Shown in pieces: positions 1 through 8,537 of a DNA stretch of 64,000 nucleotides. Position numbers and translations under genes: made by a program. Source of the DNA: Methanobacteriota archaeon (GTDB lineage Archaea; Thermoplasmatota; Poseidoniia; Poseidoniales; Poseidoniaceae); the NCBI GenBank assembly GCA_002722135.1, contig PBKJ01000008.1:27807-91806 (forward strand), given 5' to 3'. The notes under the pieces were generated by a model, which saw nothing but the letters and a program-made list of their open reading frames with translations, was not told where the DNA came from and did not search any database. The first letter of the stretch is position 1. The number at the start of each line of letters is the position of its first letter.

Positions 1-339
1 TACGAGCACCTGAAACATGACGGCACCCTGCCGATCATCGGCGTCAACACCTTCCAGAACCCCAACGCCGAGGCCTTCGACGAATCTTCTGCAGACGCCT
101 TTGACATGGAATTGGCGCGCGCGACGCCCGAGGAGAAGGCGGCGTGCCTTGAGCGCACTACGGCCCTGCAACAGCGCGATATGGACGCGACCAACGAAGC
201 GCTGACCCGCCTGCAAGGCGTGGCGCGCTCCGGCGGGAACGTGTTTGAGGAATTGATGGAGACCGTCAAAGTCGCGAGCCTCGGTCAGATCTCCAACGCC
301 CTGTTCGAGGTCGGCGGTCAGTACCGTCGCAACATGTGA
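1..339 (+). CDS. icmF: IcmF-type acyl-CoA mutase, C-terminal fragment (partial)
   Basis: The reading frame is open from base 1 to the TGA at 337-339, and the N-terminal bulk lies outside the window. The visible 112 residues begin YEHLKHDGTLPIIGVNTF and end GGQYRRNM. That ending is characteristic of the C-terminus of IcmF, the adenosylcobalamin-dependent isobutyryl/methylmalonyl-CoA mutase fused to its G-protein chaperone. Such enzymes isomerise branched and linear acyl-CoAs in the cytoplasm, typically in branched amino-acid or propionate metabolism. Only the end is visible, so a plain methylmalonyl-CoA mutase large subunit cannot be excluded, though the YRRNM end favours IcmF. Confidence 0.8.
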   Translation, partial: YEHLKHDGTLPIIGVNTFQNPNAEAFDESSADAFDMELARATPEEKAACLERTTALQQRDMDATNEALTRLQGVARSGGNVFEELMETVKVASLGQISNALFEVGGQYRRNM

Positions 340-351
340 CGACGTCTGACC

Positions 352-360
352 TTCATATGC
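352..360 (+). promoter_or_regulatory. TATA-like box for the AAA ATPase gene
   Basis: The A/T-rich stretch TTCATATGC is centred about 26 bases before the ATG at 382. That is the spacing expected when transcription begins at the start codon (leaderless). It is one of several such boxes in this window. Confidence 0.45.
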
Positions 361-381
361 TCTCAAGCAAATCTGGTCCGC

Positions 382-1791
382 ATGGACGGATTTACGGAGG
401 AGCAGGCGCAGGACGATGAACAACAGATGGACCTTGAGACGGAGGATTTCATCGCGATGCTTGAACTCGGTGAGACGCCCATCGCCGTCGATTTGTTCGA
501 CTTCCACCGCATCAACAAGGGAGCGTTGTCCGCCCTCCGTCGCGCCACCGTCACGCCTCGAGACCGAGCGCGGAAAGAGATTCTCAACGGCGAGGAGTTG
601 CACAACCACTCGCGGTATTTCCCTGGTCACCTCGGCAACCTCATGCTGGTCATGTTGCAACAGCGCTGCAAGGACGAAGATCACCCTTGGTCGATGATTC
701 GTGAGTTCCACAAAGACGACTCGAGCATGGAGGTTCCACCGGACTACTGCCGCGTTGACCTCGGTCCACGCGGGGTCTTCGAAGTCGGCGTGGACGCAGA
801 AGTTCATCTCAACCTTGGGACGCATGGTGCCGTGCTCTACATGACCCACGACCACGATGGCGACCGACGCTTCCACGTCGGCGTCCCCAAGACCCAGCGT
901 GCCGAAGCCGACCGCTTCCTCGAAGAGTTGGAAGAGGCCGTGTTCACGACCCTGCTCAAGGGCCTGGTGATGACGAGCACCTACCGGGTCCTCGACCGTG
1001 ACGCCTACCACGACGAGCGCCTGACCCTCTCGAAGGACATCGAGGAGGCCATCGACCGCGAGGTGATTCAGTACGTGCCGCTGATGGGCGAACTCGAAGG
1101 CCTCGGCGTTCCCTCGTCTCGTGGCGTGCTGCTCGTCGGTGAACCGGGCACGGGCAAGACGATGATCGTCAAGCACATCGTTCGCAGCCTGGCCGACCTG
1201 AGCATCATCATCGTCACCCCTGACGAGCTGGGTCGAGGCTCCATCCGCCGAATTTTCGAGCACGCGCGCCGCATGTCGCCCTGCGTGGTGGTCTTGGAGG
1301 ACCTCGACAACGTCGGGGCCATCTCCCGCGACATCGCGCAGCACCCCATCCTTGGCGAACTGCTTGTCGCCATGGACGGCACAGACGGGAACTCTGGCGT
1401 CCTCGCCGTGGCGACGACCAACAACCTGAACCTTCTCGACGGGGCCATTCGAGCCCGCCCTGGACGCTTCGACCGCGTGATTGCGGTGGAAGCCCCGGCT
1501 TCGGACGTGCGCCGAGCCATGCTGACGCGACAGATGGACATCTTCGGTGGCCGTCCTGAAGGCCTCGACCTGCGATGGCTGGTCCGCGAAACCGAAGGCC
1601 TCACCGGTGCTTACCTCAACGAAGTGGTGAAATCGGCCTTCATCCGTGCCCGCCAGCGAGGCCAGACCTCCATCGATGTCGTGGACATGGAAGCGGCCGT
1701 CTCGGACGTCGTGGGTTCGCGCAAGGTGGCCACCGAAGGGCGTCGCAACGCTTCCACCCACGGTTCGCCGCCGTCGCAATTGTTCGCATGA
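382..1791 (+). CDS. AAA-family ATPase
   Basis: A 469-residue protein with a single AAA module in the C-terminal half. Walker A is GEPGTGKT near residues 253-260. Walker B is VVVLED at 302-307, with the acidic pair in the order Glu-Asp as in the Bcs1-like subgroup instead of the usual Asp-Glu. A segment ARPGRFDRVI follows, matching the second-region-of-homology arginines. The N-terminal ~200 residues form an unrecognised acidic substrate or adaptor domain. It probably forms a ring that remodels or unfolds proteins; the target is unknown. It follows the mutase gene by 42 bases, with its own TATA-like box upstream of the ATG. Confidence 0.85.
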   Translation: MDGFTEEQAQDDEQQMDLETEDFIAMLELGETPIAVDLFDFHRINKGALSALRRATVTPRDRARKEILNGEELHNHSRYFPGHLGNLMLVMLQQRCKDEDHPWSMIREFHKDDSSMEVPPDYCRVDLGPRGVFEVGVDAEVHLNLGTHGAVLYMTHDHDGDRRFHVGVPKTQRAEADRFLEELEEAVFTTLLKGLVMTSTYRVLDRDAYHDERLTLSKDIEEAIDREVIQYVPLMGELEGLGVPSSRGVLLVGEPGTGKTMIVKHIVRSLADLSIIIVTPDELGRGSIRRIFEHARRMSPCVVVLEDLDNVGAISRDIAQHPILGELLVAMDGTDGNSGVLAVATTNNLNLLDGAIRARPGRFDRVIAVEAPASDVRRAMLTRQMDIFGGRPEGLDLRWLVRETEGLTGAYLNEVVKSAFIRARQRGQTSIDVVDMEAAVSDVVGSRKVATEGRRNASTHGSPPSQLFA

Positions 1792-1890
1792 AGCGAGCAA
1801 GGTCGCAAAATCGGCCTGTATCGGGTCATCTCATGAGGAAGCCACTATAACCTCAGGAAGAAGCATGGGTCAGGGAGAATCTTCGCCCTG

Positions 1891-3126
1891 GTGAATGAAG
1901 CCTTGTCGTGCAAAAAAGAGCTCCCTTCGTACCTCGGTCGAAGGGATCATGCGCTGGAAGCCGACCTCCAAGGTCGCCTTGATGCTGGCCACCGTGTCTT
2001 TGCCGTCGGTGACGTACACGGCCACTTCGCAACCCTCAGAGCGCTGGTGCATCGGCTCCGTTTGGGGCACGAAGATCGGCTTGTCCTCCTCGGCGACGCG
2101 ATTGACCGCGGTCCGGATGCGGCCGGGGTTGTGGCCTACATTCGCGATGACCCACGGCTGTTGACGCTGCTCGGAAATCATGAGCGCATGGCGACGAAGT
2201 GCTTGCAGGACGACGGGAACATCGAGCTCTGGCCGCCATGGATGCAGCGTGGGGGGGCCGCCACGTGGGGTTCGTACGTCGTTCGAGCGGAGGGCGACCT
2301 GCACGTGGCCAAGCAGACCTTCGCCGATGACCTTCTGTGGATGGACGCCTTGCCGACTGAAATCGTCCTCGACGACGTTCGTTTGGTGCACGCGGGCTAC
2401 GATCCAAGAAAACCGCTCGACGCACAAACGGAACACGAACTGCTCTGGATCCGTCGTCGCTTTTACCGCCATGACGCACCGCTTGACGCACGTCGCACGG
2501 TCATCTTCGGTCACTCGACCACCACCAAATTCGGTTCAAGACCGGGCGATGTGGCCTTCAGCGACGTCCGCCTTCCTGACGGTCGGCCATCGTGGTTGGC
2601 CATGGACATCGGCGCCTACAACCACGTCGACCCAGGACTCGCTGCCGTTGACCTGAGATCGATGCGTATCCAGCGTCAGCAAACCCTCCGCTCCGAGCGT
2701 TGGTTCGATGCGCCGGACCGAAAGGAGGCTCCAGTCAGTGACTTCTTCGGCCTGCGCGCGCTTGAATCCCGACGTGACCGCCGGGTGCGGCCACGCTCCA
2801 GCGGCTACGCCAGAACTGCTGGCGTGGTGCTACCAAGGGACGGTTCATGCCGTTCGTGGGCGGAATCCCAGGCCGCCATCGCCGCCAACGAACTGACGCC
2901 CACGACGTGGCGACGGCTTCGGGCGGCAGCATCTCCACCGCCACCGCAACCAGCCCTCAGCCAACGTCAGGCGGCGCAACGTCATCGCATCCTCCTGGGA
3001 CCAGGCAGGCCTCCAGAGCGAACGCATCCGGTGCTTCCGCCGCCTGAGCGCTATCGCATTATTCGCCGAAAAGAGGCGATAAAATCCGCTTCTAAGTCGA
3101 ATTTGAAGCAATTGATGCGCGCATGA
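1891..3126 (+). CDS. Calcineurin-like metallophosphatase (PPP family) with an unusual C-terminal tail
   Basis: The PPP-family metal-binding motifs occur in order: GDVHGH, GDAIDRGP, GNHE, then VHAGYD and FGHSTT. All fall in the first ~240 residues, which is about the normal size for PrpE/ApaH-like protein or diadenosine-polyphosphate phosphatases. The remaining ~170 residues are rich in Arg, Pro and Ala, look disordered, and do not resemble the family. They may be a real tail or the result of a frameshift after about base 2740. The first in-frame start is GTG at 1891. A TATA-like CTATAA at about 1845 lies too far upstream for a leaderless start, so a short leader is likely. Confidence 0.75.
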   Translation: MNEALSCKKELPSYLGRRDHALEADLQGRLDAGHRVFAVGDVHGHFATLRALVHRLRLGHEDRLVLLGDAIDRGPDAAGVVAYIRDDPRLLTLLGNHERMATKCLQDDGNIELWPPWMQRGGAATWGSYVVRAEGDLHVAKQTFADDLLWMDALPTEIVLDDVRLVHAGYDPRKPLDAQTEHELLWIRRRFYRHDAPLDARRTVIFGHSTTTKFGSRPGDVAFSDVRLPDGRPSWLAMDIGAYNHVDPGLAAVDLRSMRIQRQQTLRSERWFDAPDRKEAPVSDFFGLRALESRRDRRVRPRSSGYARTAGVVLPRDGSCRSWAESQAAIAANELTPTTWRRLRAAASPPPPQPALSQRQAAQRHRILLGPGRPPERTHPVLPPPERYRIIRRKEAIKSASKSNLKQLMRA

Positions 3127-3172
3127 TGCAGGATGACGAACATTCAAGAGGGAATACGGCGTTCTCCTGTTC

Positions 3173-3322
3173 ATGACGCAACGTGACCCACAGACGGCGC
3201 TGCTGATGCATCTCCTGGAAGGAGCGACCACCCCGCTGGCCAAAGCGATGGCTGCAGCGGTGGCCGATCGGCCGCGCGTGCTTCGAGCTCAGCAAGCATG
3301 GGACCGTTTGTACGCCGAATGA
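3173..3322 (+). CDS. Small hypothetical protein
   Basis: An ATG-initiated frame of 49 residues, below the cutoff of the ORF track, fills the gap between the phosphatase and the LysE gene. The peptide begins MTQRDPQTALLMHLLEGATT and continues Ala/Arg-rich with apparently amphipathic helical character. It has no recognisable domain, signal or membrane segment. Position and composition are compatible with a real small gene, but there is no independent support. Confidence 0.3.
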   Translation: MTQRDPQTALLMHLLEGATTPLAKAMAAAVADRPRVLRAQQAWDRLYAE

Positions 3323-3359
3323 TGCGACAGCGTGAAGCCGCACACGTTCAACCAAGCGC

Positions 3360-3992
3360 GTGGACGGCGCAATCTTTCCAGCGCTTTTGGGCGCAGGCAC
3401 GGTCTTTGTCTTGGGCGCCATGAGCCCAGGACCGAGCCTTGCTGTCGTGCTGCGCAACACGTTGACGGGGGGGCGGCGCGGTGGCGTGGCCTGCGCCTTG
3501 GGCCACGGCCTCGGCTTTGGCGTGTACGCCCTTGTGGCGGTGTTCAGCCTCATCGCACTCTTGGAGGCGGCCGAGCAGGCCCTTCCGGTGTTGCGTGTCC
3601 TTGGTGCGTTGGTCCTGTTGATGTTCGCTCGATGGACGTGGACCTCGGCCGATTCACCTCCGGCTGTGCAGCATGAGCAACAGCGCGCATCGGGCCGAAC
3701 CGGCTTTGCCGAGGGCGCTGCCATCGCCTTCCTGAACCCCAAAATCGCGGTCTTCATGGTCGCCGTGCTTTCGCAGGTCCTCGAACCCGGCATGTCGCTG
3801 TGGACCAAGGCCGCCATCGGTGGGCTCGGGATGGTGATCGACACGACATGGTACCTCATCGTCGCCCTCTTCCTGTCGAGCAAGCGGCTCGAGGATGTGC
3901 TTGAGCGCAGAAGCGGCGCCCTGAACCGAGGCTTAGCGGTGGCCTTGGCTGGATTGGCCGTGTGGACGATGGCGCAAGTCATCCTTCGCTAA
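3360..3992 (+). CDS. LysE/RhtB-family transporter
   Basis: A 210-residue, strongly hydrophobic protein with about six membrane segments. The N-terminal signature ...FVLGAMSPGPSLAVVLRNTL.GGRRGG is typical of the LysE/RhtB superfamily, which exports amino acids or similar small solutes across the cytoplasmic membrane. The first in-frame start is GTG at 3360; a later ATG at 3420 would cut into the first helix, so GTG is preferred. Length is normal for the family. The substrate cannot be read from the sequence. Confidence 0.85.
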   Translation: MDGAIFPALLGAGTVFVLGAMSPGPSLAVVLRNTLTGGRRGGVACALGHGLGFGVYALVAVFSLIALLEAAEQALPVLRVLGALVLLMFARWTWTSADSPPAVQHEQQRASGRTGFAEGAAIAFLNPKIAVFMVAVLSQVLEPGMSLWTKAAIGGLGMVIDTTWYLIVALFLSSKRLEDVLERRSGALNRGLAVALAGLAVWTMAQVILR

Positions 3993-4021
3993 ACAAGGGC
4001 AACTCTGCGTTAATAGAATCT

Positions 4022-4030
4022 CTTAAATTC
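4022..4030 (+). promoter_or_regulatory. TATA-like box for the flavoprotein gene
   Basis: CTTAAATTC is centred about 25 bases before the ATG at 4051 in an otherwise GC-rich sequence, consistent with a leaderless archaeal promoter. Confidence 0.5.
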
Positions 4031-4050
4031 TTATTAGCGGGCGGCCGGTC

Positions 4051-5223
4051 ATGGTGATGGCCAACGAGTCCACGGAAGTCATTGAGGAAATCATCCCCCT
4101 CGATCCCTCTCAAGAATACGACACCATCGTCATTGGAGCCGGTGCGGCAGGCATTGGGGCTGCCATCGCCCTCATGCACGCTGGCGTTGAGAAATTCTTC
4201 GTCGTCGATCGCGAAACCGTTGGTGCTTCCTTCGCCAAATGGCCCGCTGAGACCCGTTTCATCACGCCCTCTTTCCCAAGCAACTCCATCGGCATGCTGG
4301 ATTTGAATTCGATTGCCGTGGGCGTTTCACCGGCGTTTAGCATGAAGGTGGAACACCCCACTGGCCAACAATATGCTCAACACCTGAACAACTTGGCCAC
4401 GTTCTTCGAGATTCCCATCTTGGAACACACGAACGTCAACGCCATCGAGAAGCACGACGGTCTGTACCACCTCCACTTCGATGAAGGGAGTTTCATGACC
4501 AAGAACGTCATTTGGGCCGCAGGTGAATTCCAATATCCGAAGACGGATGCGTTCGAGGGTGCTGAACTGTGCCGCCACACTGCGACCGTTCCCTCCTACG
4601 CTGAACTTGACGGCGACGATTTCCTGGTCATCGGCGGATACGAAAGCGGCGTGGATGCAGCATACCACCTCGCTGACAACGGGAAAAAGGTACACGTCTT
4701 TGACCGTGCAGACCCGTGGGGCGAGGGCAGCTCAAACCCCAGCATCGCCCTCGCAACCTTCACCATTGAACGAACACGCCATGCATGTTTCTCCGAACAC
4801 GTCACGCTGCACGCCAACAACGGCGTTGAGCGTGTGACCTTCTCCGACGGCATGTACGAACTCACGACCAGCAACGGAGACACCTTCCAAACGGCCACTC
4901 AACCCCTCTTCGCCGGCGGATTCGAAGGCAGCCACACCTTTGTGTCACACCTGTTCGAATCGCGGGACGATGGATTTCCCGAATTGACCGACCGAGATGA
5001 ATCGACCACGCACCCGGGCATGTTCCTCTGCGGTCCAGCCATCCGTCATGGAAACGAGAACTTCTGTTTCATCTACAAATACCGCCAGCGCTTTGCTGTG
5101 GTGGCCCAAGCCATCGCCTCCTCGCTTGGCCATGAGACCGACGACTTCGTGGAAGCCTACCGCGGGTGGGGCATGTACCTCGACGACCTCTCGTGCTGCG
5201 GACAGGAGTGCTTGACGTGCTAA
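4051..5223 (+). CDS. FAD-dependent pyridine nucleotide oxidoreductase (YpdA/CzcO-like)
   Basis: A 390-residue flavoprotein. The N-terminal dinucleotide fold VIGAGAAGIGAAIAL binds FAD. A second nucleotide-binding turn, FLVIGGYESGVDAAYHLADN, around residues 190-210 should bind NAD(P)H. A C-terminal segment LFAGGF...GMFLCGPAIRH completes the FAD site. The order matches small single-component reductases such as YpdA and the flavin monooxygenase/CzcO group. The last eight or so residues carry four cysteines (CCGQECLTC), which could act as a redox shuttle or metal site. The substrate is unknown. The start is supported by the TATA-like box 25 bases upstream. Confidence 0.75.
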   Translation: MVMANESTEVIEEIIPLDPSQEYDTIVIGAGAAGIGAAIALMHAGVEKFFVVDRETVGASFAKWPAETRFITPSFPSNSIGMLDLNSIAVGVSPAFSMKVEHPTGQQYAQHLNNLATFFEIPILEHTNVNAIEKHDGLYHLHFDEGSFMTKNVIWAAGEFQYPKTDAFEGAELCRHTATVPSYAELDGDDFLVIGGYESGVDAAYHLADNGKKVHVFDRADPWGEGSSNPSIALATFTIERTRHACFSEHVTLHANNGVERVTFSDGMYELTTSNGDTFQTATQPLFAGGFEGSHTFVSHLFESRDDGFPELTDRDESTTHPGMFLCGPAIRHGNENFCFIYKYRQRFAVVAQAIASSLGHETDDFVEAYRGWGMYLDDLSCCGQECLTC

Positions 5224-5276
5224 ACGAACAAGGAAGCCCGCTCACTGGTCCGACCAAGTCACGAAAATCTGTGGCG

Positions 5277-5435
5277 ATGAGTTTCGAATGGTTGGGGCAA
5301 ACCATGGCCAGTGCATGCTGGATCGTCAGCGTGTTTGTGTACGGCATCTCCTCGACGGGCGACTGGTTGCAATTGGGGGCCGCATCATGTTGGATGGTGG
5401 CCAACCTCGCGACGCTGGCTGGCGCAGAAGCCTGA
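5277..5435 (+). CDS. Small hydrophobic protein
   Basis: A 52-residue frame follows the flavoprotein by about 50 bases. The peptide is hydrophobic through most of its length, with a probable membrane segment around SACWIVSVFVYGISS and a second at its end. An in-frame GTG at 5271 is an alternative start. Small membrane proteins of this sort are common next to transport or redox genes, but no family is recognised. Confidence 0.4.
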   Translation: MSFEWLGQTMASACWIVSVFVYGISSTGDWLQLGAASCWMVANLATLAGAEA

Positions 5436-5451
5436 GCCAAGGTGCGCTGGC

Positions 5452-6381
5452 TCAGCGCTGACAGGCGGAGCAAAAGAAGGTCGAACGACCGGACTGAACG
5501 ATCCGCTGAATCGTCTGGCCACAGAACCGTCCACCTTGCCCTGCACACGGTTGTCCTTCGCGATCGTACACCCGAAACTGGTGCGGGAAGTAGCCGAGAT
5601 CACCCTCAACACCACGGAAATCGGAGAGCGTTGACCCCCCAGCTTGAATCGCTTCCGTCAACACCTCGCAGCAGGCCTCCCACAAGGCTTCGAGGCGCTC
5701 CGTGGGTTGGTCGGCACCACGCACCAGGGTGTCGCTCCGGCGACGCGGTGAAAGGCCCGCCCGATGAAGGGCTTCGCAGACGTAGATGTTGCCCAAACCC
5801 GCAACGATGCGTTGATCGAGCAAGGCCGACTTCAGTGGCGTTCGGCGCCCGGCGAGCGCTTTCGCCAGCACCTGAGGGCTCCACAGGGGAGCGCCGTCCA
5901 TCACACCCTCGAGCGCCAAAGGCTCAGGGCCAATGTGCTCCATGCCTGCAAGCACCTCGTCCATCGTGGCATGAAGTTCAATCCAACCAAACCGGCGCGG
6001 GTCGGTGTACACCGCCACGTGGCCGTCGTCAAAACCGAGCACGAGGTGGTCGTGCCTCCCGAGCGCATCGTGCGCCTCGGGCGCCTTGACGCTTCGATGG
6101 TAGACACCGAGGGTTTGACCCTCGGTCGCCCGATGAAGGGTCCACCGCCCGGACATACCAAGATGCGACAGCAGCACTTGGCCGTCCTCCATCTGCACCA
6201 CAAGGTGCTTGGCACGACGTTGAACGGCACGCACCGTCGAACCGACAAGCCGGGACTCGAGGCCTTCAGGGAAAGGAAAACGGAGGTCAGGTCGACGCTG
6301 ATCGACGGTGACCACACGACGACCGGTCCATGCCTCCGCGAGGCCACGACGAACGGTCTCGACCTCAGGCAACTCAGGCAC
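5452..6381 (-). CDS. mutM: Formamidopyrimidine-DNA glycosylase
   Basis: This base-excision repair enzyme removes oxidised purines and cleaves abasic DNA. The start is GTG at 6381, because it places the catalytic Pro-Glu directly after the initiator (PELPEVETV); the longer ORF is a read-through. Other landmarks are the lysine in RRAKHLVVQ, the DPRRFGW segment, the helix-two-turn-helix (LGNIYVCEALHRAGLSP) and a C-terminal zinc finger ending FFCSACQR. The first cysteine pair of that finger is spaced C-x7-C, not the usual C-x2-C, so a short insertion has occurred. It is the last gene of nop5-flpA-mutM and overlaps the end of flpA. Fpg is typically bacterial, which suggests old transfer. Confidence 0.93.
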   Translation of the reverse strand: MPELPEVETVRRGLAEAWTGRRVVTVDQRRPDLRFPFPEGLESRLVGSTVRAVQRRAKHLVVQMEDGQVLLSHLGMSGRWTLHRATEGQTLGVYHRSVKAPEAHDALGRHDHLVLGFDDGHVAVYTDPRRFGWIELHATMDEVLAGMEHIGPEPLALEGVMDGAPLWSPQVLAKALAGRRTPLKSALLDQRIVAGLGNIYVCEALHRAGLSPRRRSDTLVRGADQPTERLEALWEACCEVLTEAIQAGGSTLSDFRGVEGDLGYFPHQFRVYDREGQPCAGQGGRFCGQTIQRIVQSGRSTFFCSACQR

Positions 6382-7087
6382 GTGGCGGCCTCCCCACAAC
6401 GAAGAGCAGATGCTTGTCTTCGAACCCCTCGAGGTCGATGACCTCTTCGAGGATGAGCCCTGCATCAGCAAGTTCGTGCTCGACCTTCACGCGCAAGCCA
6501 TCAGCATCCGTGCCACGGTCACTTTCGACCTTCAGCGAGAGCAAACCGCGCCCTCCCGGTACCAAAAAGCGCTCACAGGCCGAGGTGAAAATCGAGGCTT
6601 GGTGGGCTTGTGCCACGTCCTGAAACACCCACGACGCACGTCGGGGCAACCACGCGCGCCATGCTTCAGGCCGCCGCGCATCCCCCAAGACCGGCACCAA
6701 GCCGGGTCGTGCATGCGACAAGCGCGTCAAGTCACGCAAACACCGTGGCGAAAGGTCCACGGCGACCACACGACCCGGTGCTCCTCCGTGGCAGACCACG
6801 TCGTGGATGTGGCTCACAGTGGTGCCGTGACCGGCCCCCAGGTAGAGCACATGATCGCCGGGCGCGGGGAGGAGACGCTCCGCAGCGCCGGAGGTGCGGA
6901 GCAGTCCGGAGGCGACCTTGGAGCGACGAGGGTCCCACCGCCGCCACTCGCCCTGCTTGGCCTTCCGCAGCGTCTCTCCGTAGACTGTAGCCCCGGGATT
7001 GGCGGACCACGTCCACGGCGCATGGACGTCCATCCGCACGGCATCGCTGAGTGGGCGCCCGGGTGGCTTTCCCGAGGCACGACCCAT
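6374..7087 (-). CDS. flpA: Fibrillarin-like rRNA/tRNA 2'-O-methyltransferase
   Basis: The catalytic subunit of the archaeal C/D box ribonucleoprotein, which transfers methyl groups from S-adenosylmethionine to ribose 2'-hydroxyls chosen by guide RNA. The 237-residue sequence shows the fibrillarin N-terminal region (RRWDPRRSKVASGLL), the SAM-binding loop VLYLGAGHGTTVSHIHDVV, and the later acidic motif and FQDVAQ strand expected for the fold. Nop5, its partner, is encoded two bases upstream. The stop overlaps the GTG of mutM. Function is secure from sequence and context. Confidence 0.95.
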   Translation of the reverse strand: MGRASGKPPGRPLSDAVRMDVHAPWTWSANPGATVYGETLRKAKQGEWRRWDPRRSKVASGLLRTSGAAERLLPAPGDHVLYLGAGHGTTVSHIHDVVCHGGAPGRVVAVDLSPRCLRDLTRLSHARPGLVPVLGDARRPEAWRAWLPRRASWVFQDVAQAHQASIFTSACERFLVPGGRGLLSLKVESDRGTDADGLRVKVEHELADAGLILEEVIDLEGFEDKHLLFVVGRPPRA

Positions 7088-7089
7088 GG

Positions 7090-8169
7090 TCAGCGCCCCC
7101 CCTTGCGAGAGGGAGGGCGTGGGTGGGCAGCACGGATGGCGAGCACCTTGGCCTCGACCTCAGCCACGTCTTCAGCGGTCATCGGCGTGCCCTCGTAGGC
7201 GTCAAGCCGCGCGGCGATGCTGCACCGACCGGCGAGGGTGCGCGCGACTTTCCCCCGCACCCACAGAGGGGAACGCATCACCCACGGGTGGGCGAAGAGG
7301 AAGCCGTGCTTCGGTGGTGGGGAGCCGGTTTTGAGATGGGCAAAGAAGGCCTTCTCCGCCCCAAGCACTTGGACGGTGGAGGAGGGCAATTTGGCCAAGC
7401 GAGCGCGCCCTCCTGCGCCCACGCACAGCCGGGCAGCCAACATGGGACCAACCAAAGCGCTGAGGCTCGGAAGGTGCGCTTCAGCGAGGGTGCGCAAGGC
7501 GGCCTCCAGCCGATCCAACCTCGCTTGAACGTCAACGGCCGCAGCCCCATGATCGCGGAGGCTCCTCCACTCCGAACGAGCGGGCAGGTGCAGCGGGGTT
7601 TGAAGCCCCAGGTGCCGAGCCAAGCCCCCCAAATCGTCGGCTTCGCCAAGGGCTCGAGCGGTGCCCAAACGATCCTTGTCCAGGTCCAGGTCTGGCAAGA
7701 AGAGGCCGAGCCATTCCACAAGACGGGAGAGGCGCACGTTGCTCGCTTGACGCACTTCCTCCATCGCTCGATGCAGGTGTTCGAGGCGCCGATCGAGGTC
7801 GCCTGCAGCGTCGGCGACGCCCCGCTCTGCAAGTCTGAGGGCAGCCTGATCCAAGAAGGCGAGGTCCTCGGCCGTGACCTCGGGCAGCTCGCCCTCACCC
7901 ACGGGTTCAACGTTGGCTTCTGGGAATCGCTCAAGCAGTTGCGCTGCTTCGGGGGTCAGGCGTGCTTGCGCGACGCGCTCGAGGCGCTCAACGGCCCCTT
8001 GCACGCCGCCACCACCGGTCCACCTGAGGCGGTCCACCTGCACGCCGTCCTCGTTGACGAGGACCGCGACGTACCAGTCATGGAAGAGGCGCACATCGTG
8101 ACGAACGGGCCATGGGCCAAGACCCTTCGCTCTGAAGGACGAGCGTCCGAAGCGTCTAAGTGACGTCAC
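7090..8169 (-). CDS. nop5: Nop5/Nop56/58-family C/D box RNP scaffold protein
   Basis: Nop5 bridges L7Ae-bound C/D guide RNA and fibrillarin. The protein has an N-terminal fibrillarin-binding region, a long central coiled coil, and the conserved NOP core with a GPMLAARLCVGAGGRARLAKLPSS-type stretch (cited only in part: PSSTVQVLGAEKAFFAHLKT) near residues 250-300. The GTG at 8169 is chosen because longer forms would run into the divergent TFS gene; it gives 359 residues. The fibrillarin gene follows after two bases, which confirms the pairing. The usual lysine-rich tail is reduced to a short basic end. Confidence 0.9.
   Translation of the reverse strand: MTSLRRFGRSSFRAKGLGPWPVRHDVRLFHDWYVAVLVNEDGVQVDRLRWTGGGGVQGAVERLERVAQARLTPEAAQLLERFPEANVEPVGEGELPEVTAEDLAFLDQAALRLAERGVADAAGDLDRRLEHLHRAMEEVRQASNVRLSRLVEWLGLFLPDLDLDKDRLGTARALGEADDLGGLARHLGLQTPLHLPARSEWRSLRDHGAAAVDVQARLDRLEAALRTLAEAHLPSLSALVGPMLAARLCVGAGGRARLAKLPSSTVQVLGAEKAFFAHLKTGSPPPKHGFLFAHPWVMRSPLWVRGKVARTLAGRCSIAARLDAYEGTPMTAEDVAEVEAKVLAIRAAHPRPPSRKGGR
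8160..8169. promoter_or_regulatory. 10-bp palindrome between nop5 and TFS
   Basis: GTGACGTCAC is a perfect palindrome. Its minus-strand reading provides the GTG proposed as the nop5 start, and it lies 14 bases before the TFS ATG. It could serve as an operator for the divergent pair or be coincidental. Confidence 0.25.
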
Positions 8170-8183
8170 GACGGGCAAGACCC

Positions 8184-8537
8184 ATGTTCTGCCCGAAGTG
8201 TGGGACCTTGTCCTTCCCTTCTCCGTCCGGTGACATTGCTTGCACGAACTACAAGTGCGGCTACACCGGACCTGCAAAGTTGGTCGTGAAAGGCGCGGAC
8301 GGGAAGAAGGTCGACCTGTCCAAGGCGAAATCGAAAACCGAGGCGGTCGACCGAGAATACGAGGTCATCAAGGACTCCGACAAGGCACGGGGCGTGCTGA
8401 CCAGCGGAAGCTACCTGTGCCCCAAGTGCGATTGTGACCAGGTGTATTCCTACCTTGAGCAAACGCGTTCGTCTGATGAGCCCGAAACGCGAATGCTCAC
8501 CTGCAAGGAATGCGACCACGGCTGGCGTGAGTACTGA
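8184..8537 (+). CDS. tfs: Transcription factor S (TFIIS/RPB9-like transcript cleavage factor)
   Basis: A 117-residue protein with two zinc ribbons. The N-terminal ribbon starts MFCPKCGTL with a second pair around CTNYKCG. The C-terminal ribbon is CPKC...CKEC and carries QTRSSDEPETR; the Asp-Glu pair in this loop is what TFIIS and TFS insert into the RNA polymerase funnel to stimulate cleavage of backtracked RNA. Length and layout match archaeal TFS. The ATG at 8184 is used, since the earlier GTG at 8160 would add residues before the first zinc ligand. It is divergent from nop5. Confidence 0.95.
   Translation: MFCPKCGTLSFPSPSGDIACTNYKCGYTGPAKLVVKGADGKKVDLSKAKSKTEAVDREYEVIKDSDKARGVLTSGSYLCPKCDCDQVYSYLEQTRSSDEPETRMLTCKECDHGWREY

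Noticed and set aside
7051-8163. 370-residue plus-strand ORF
   Set aside because: Antisense to nop5; no recognisable domain.
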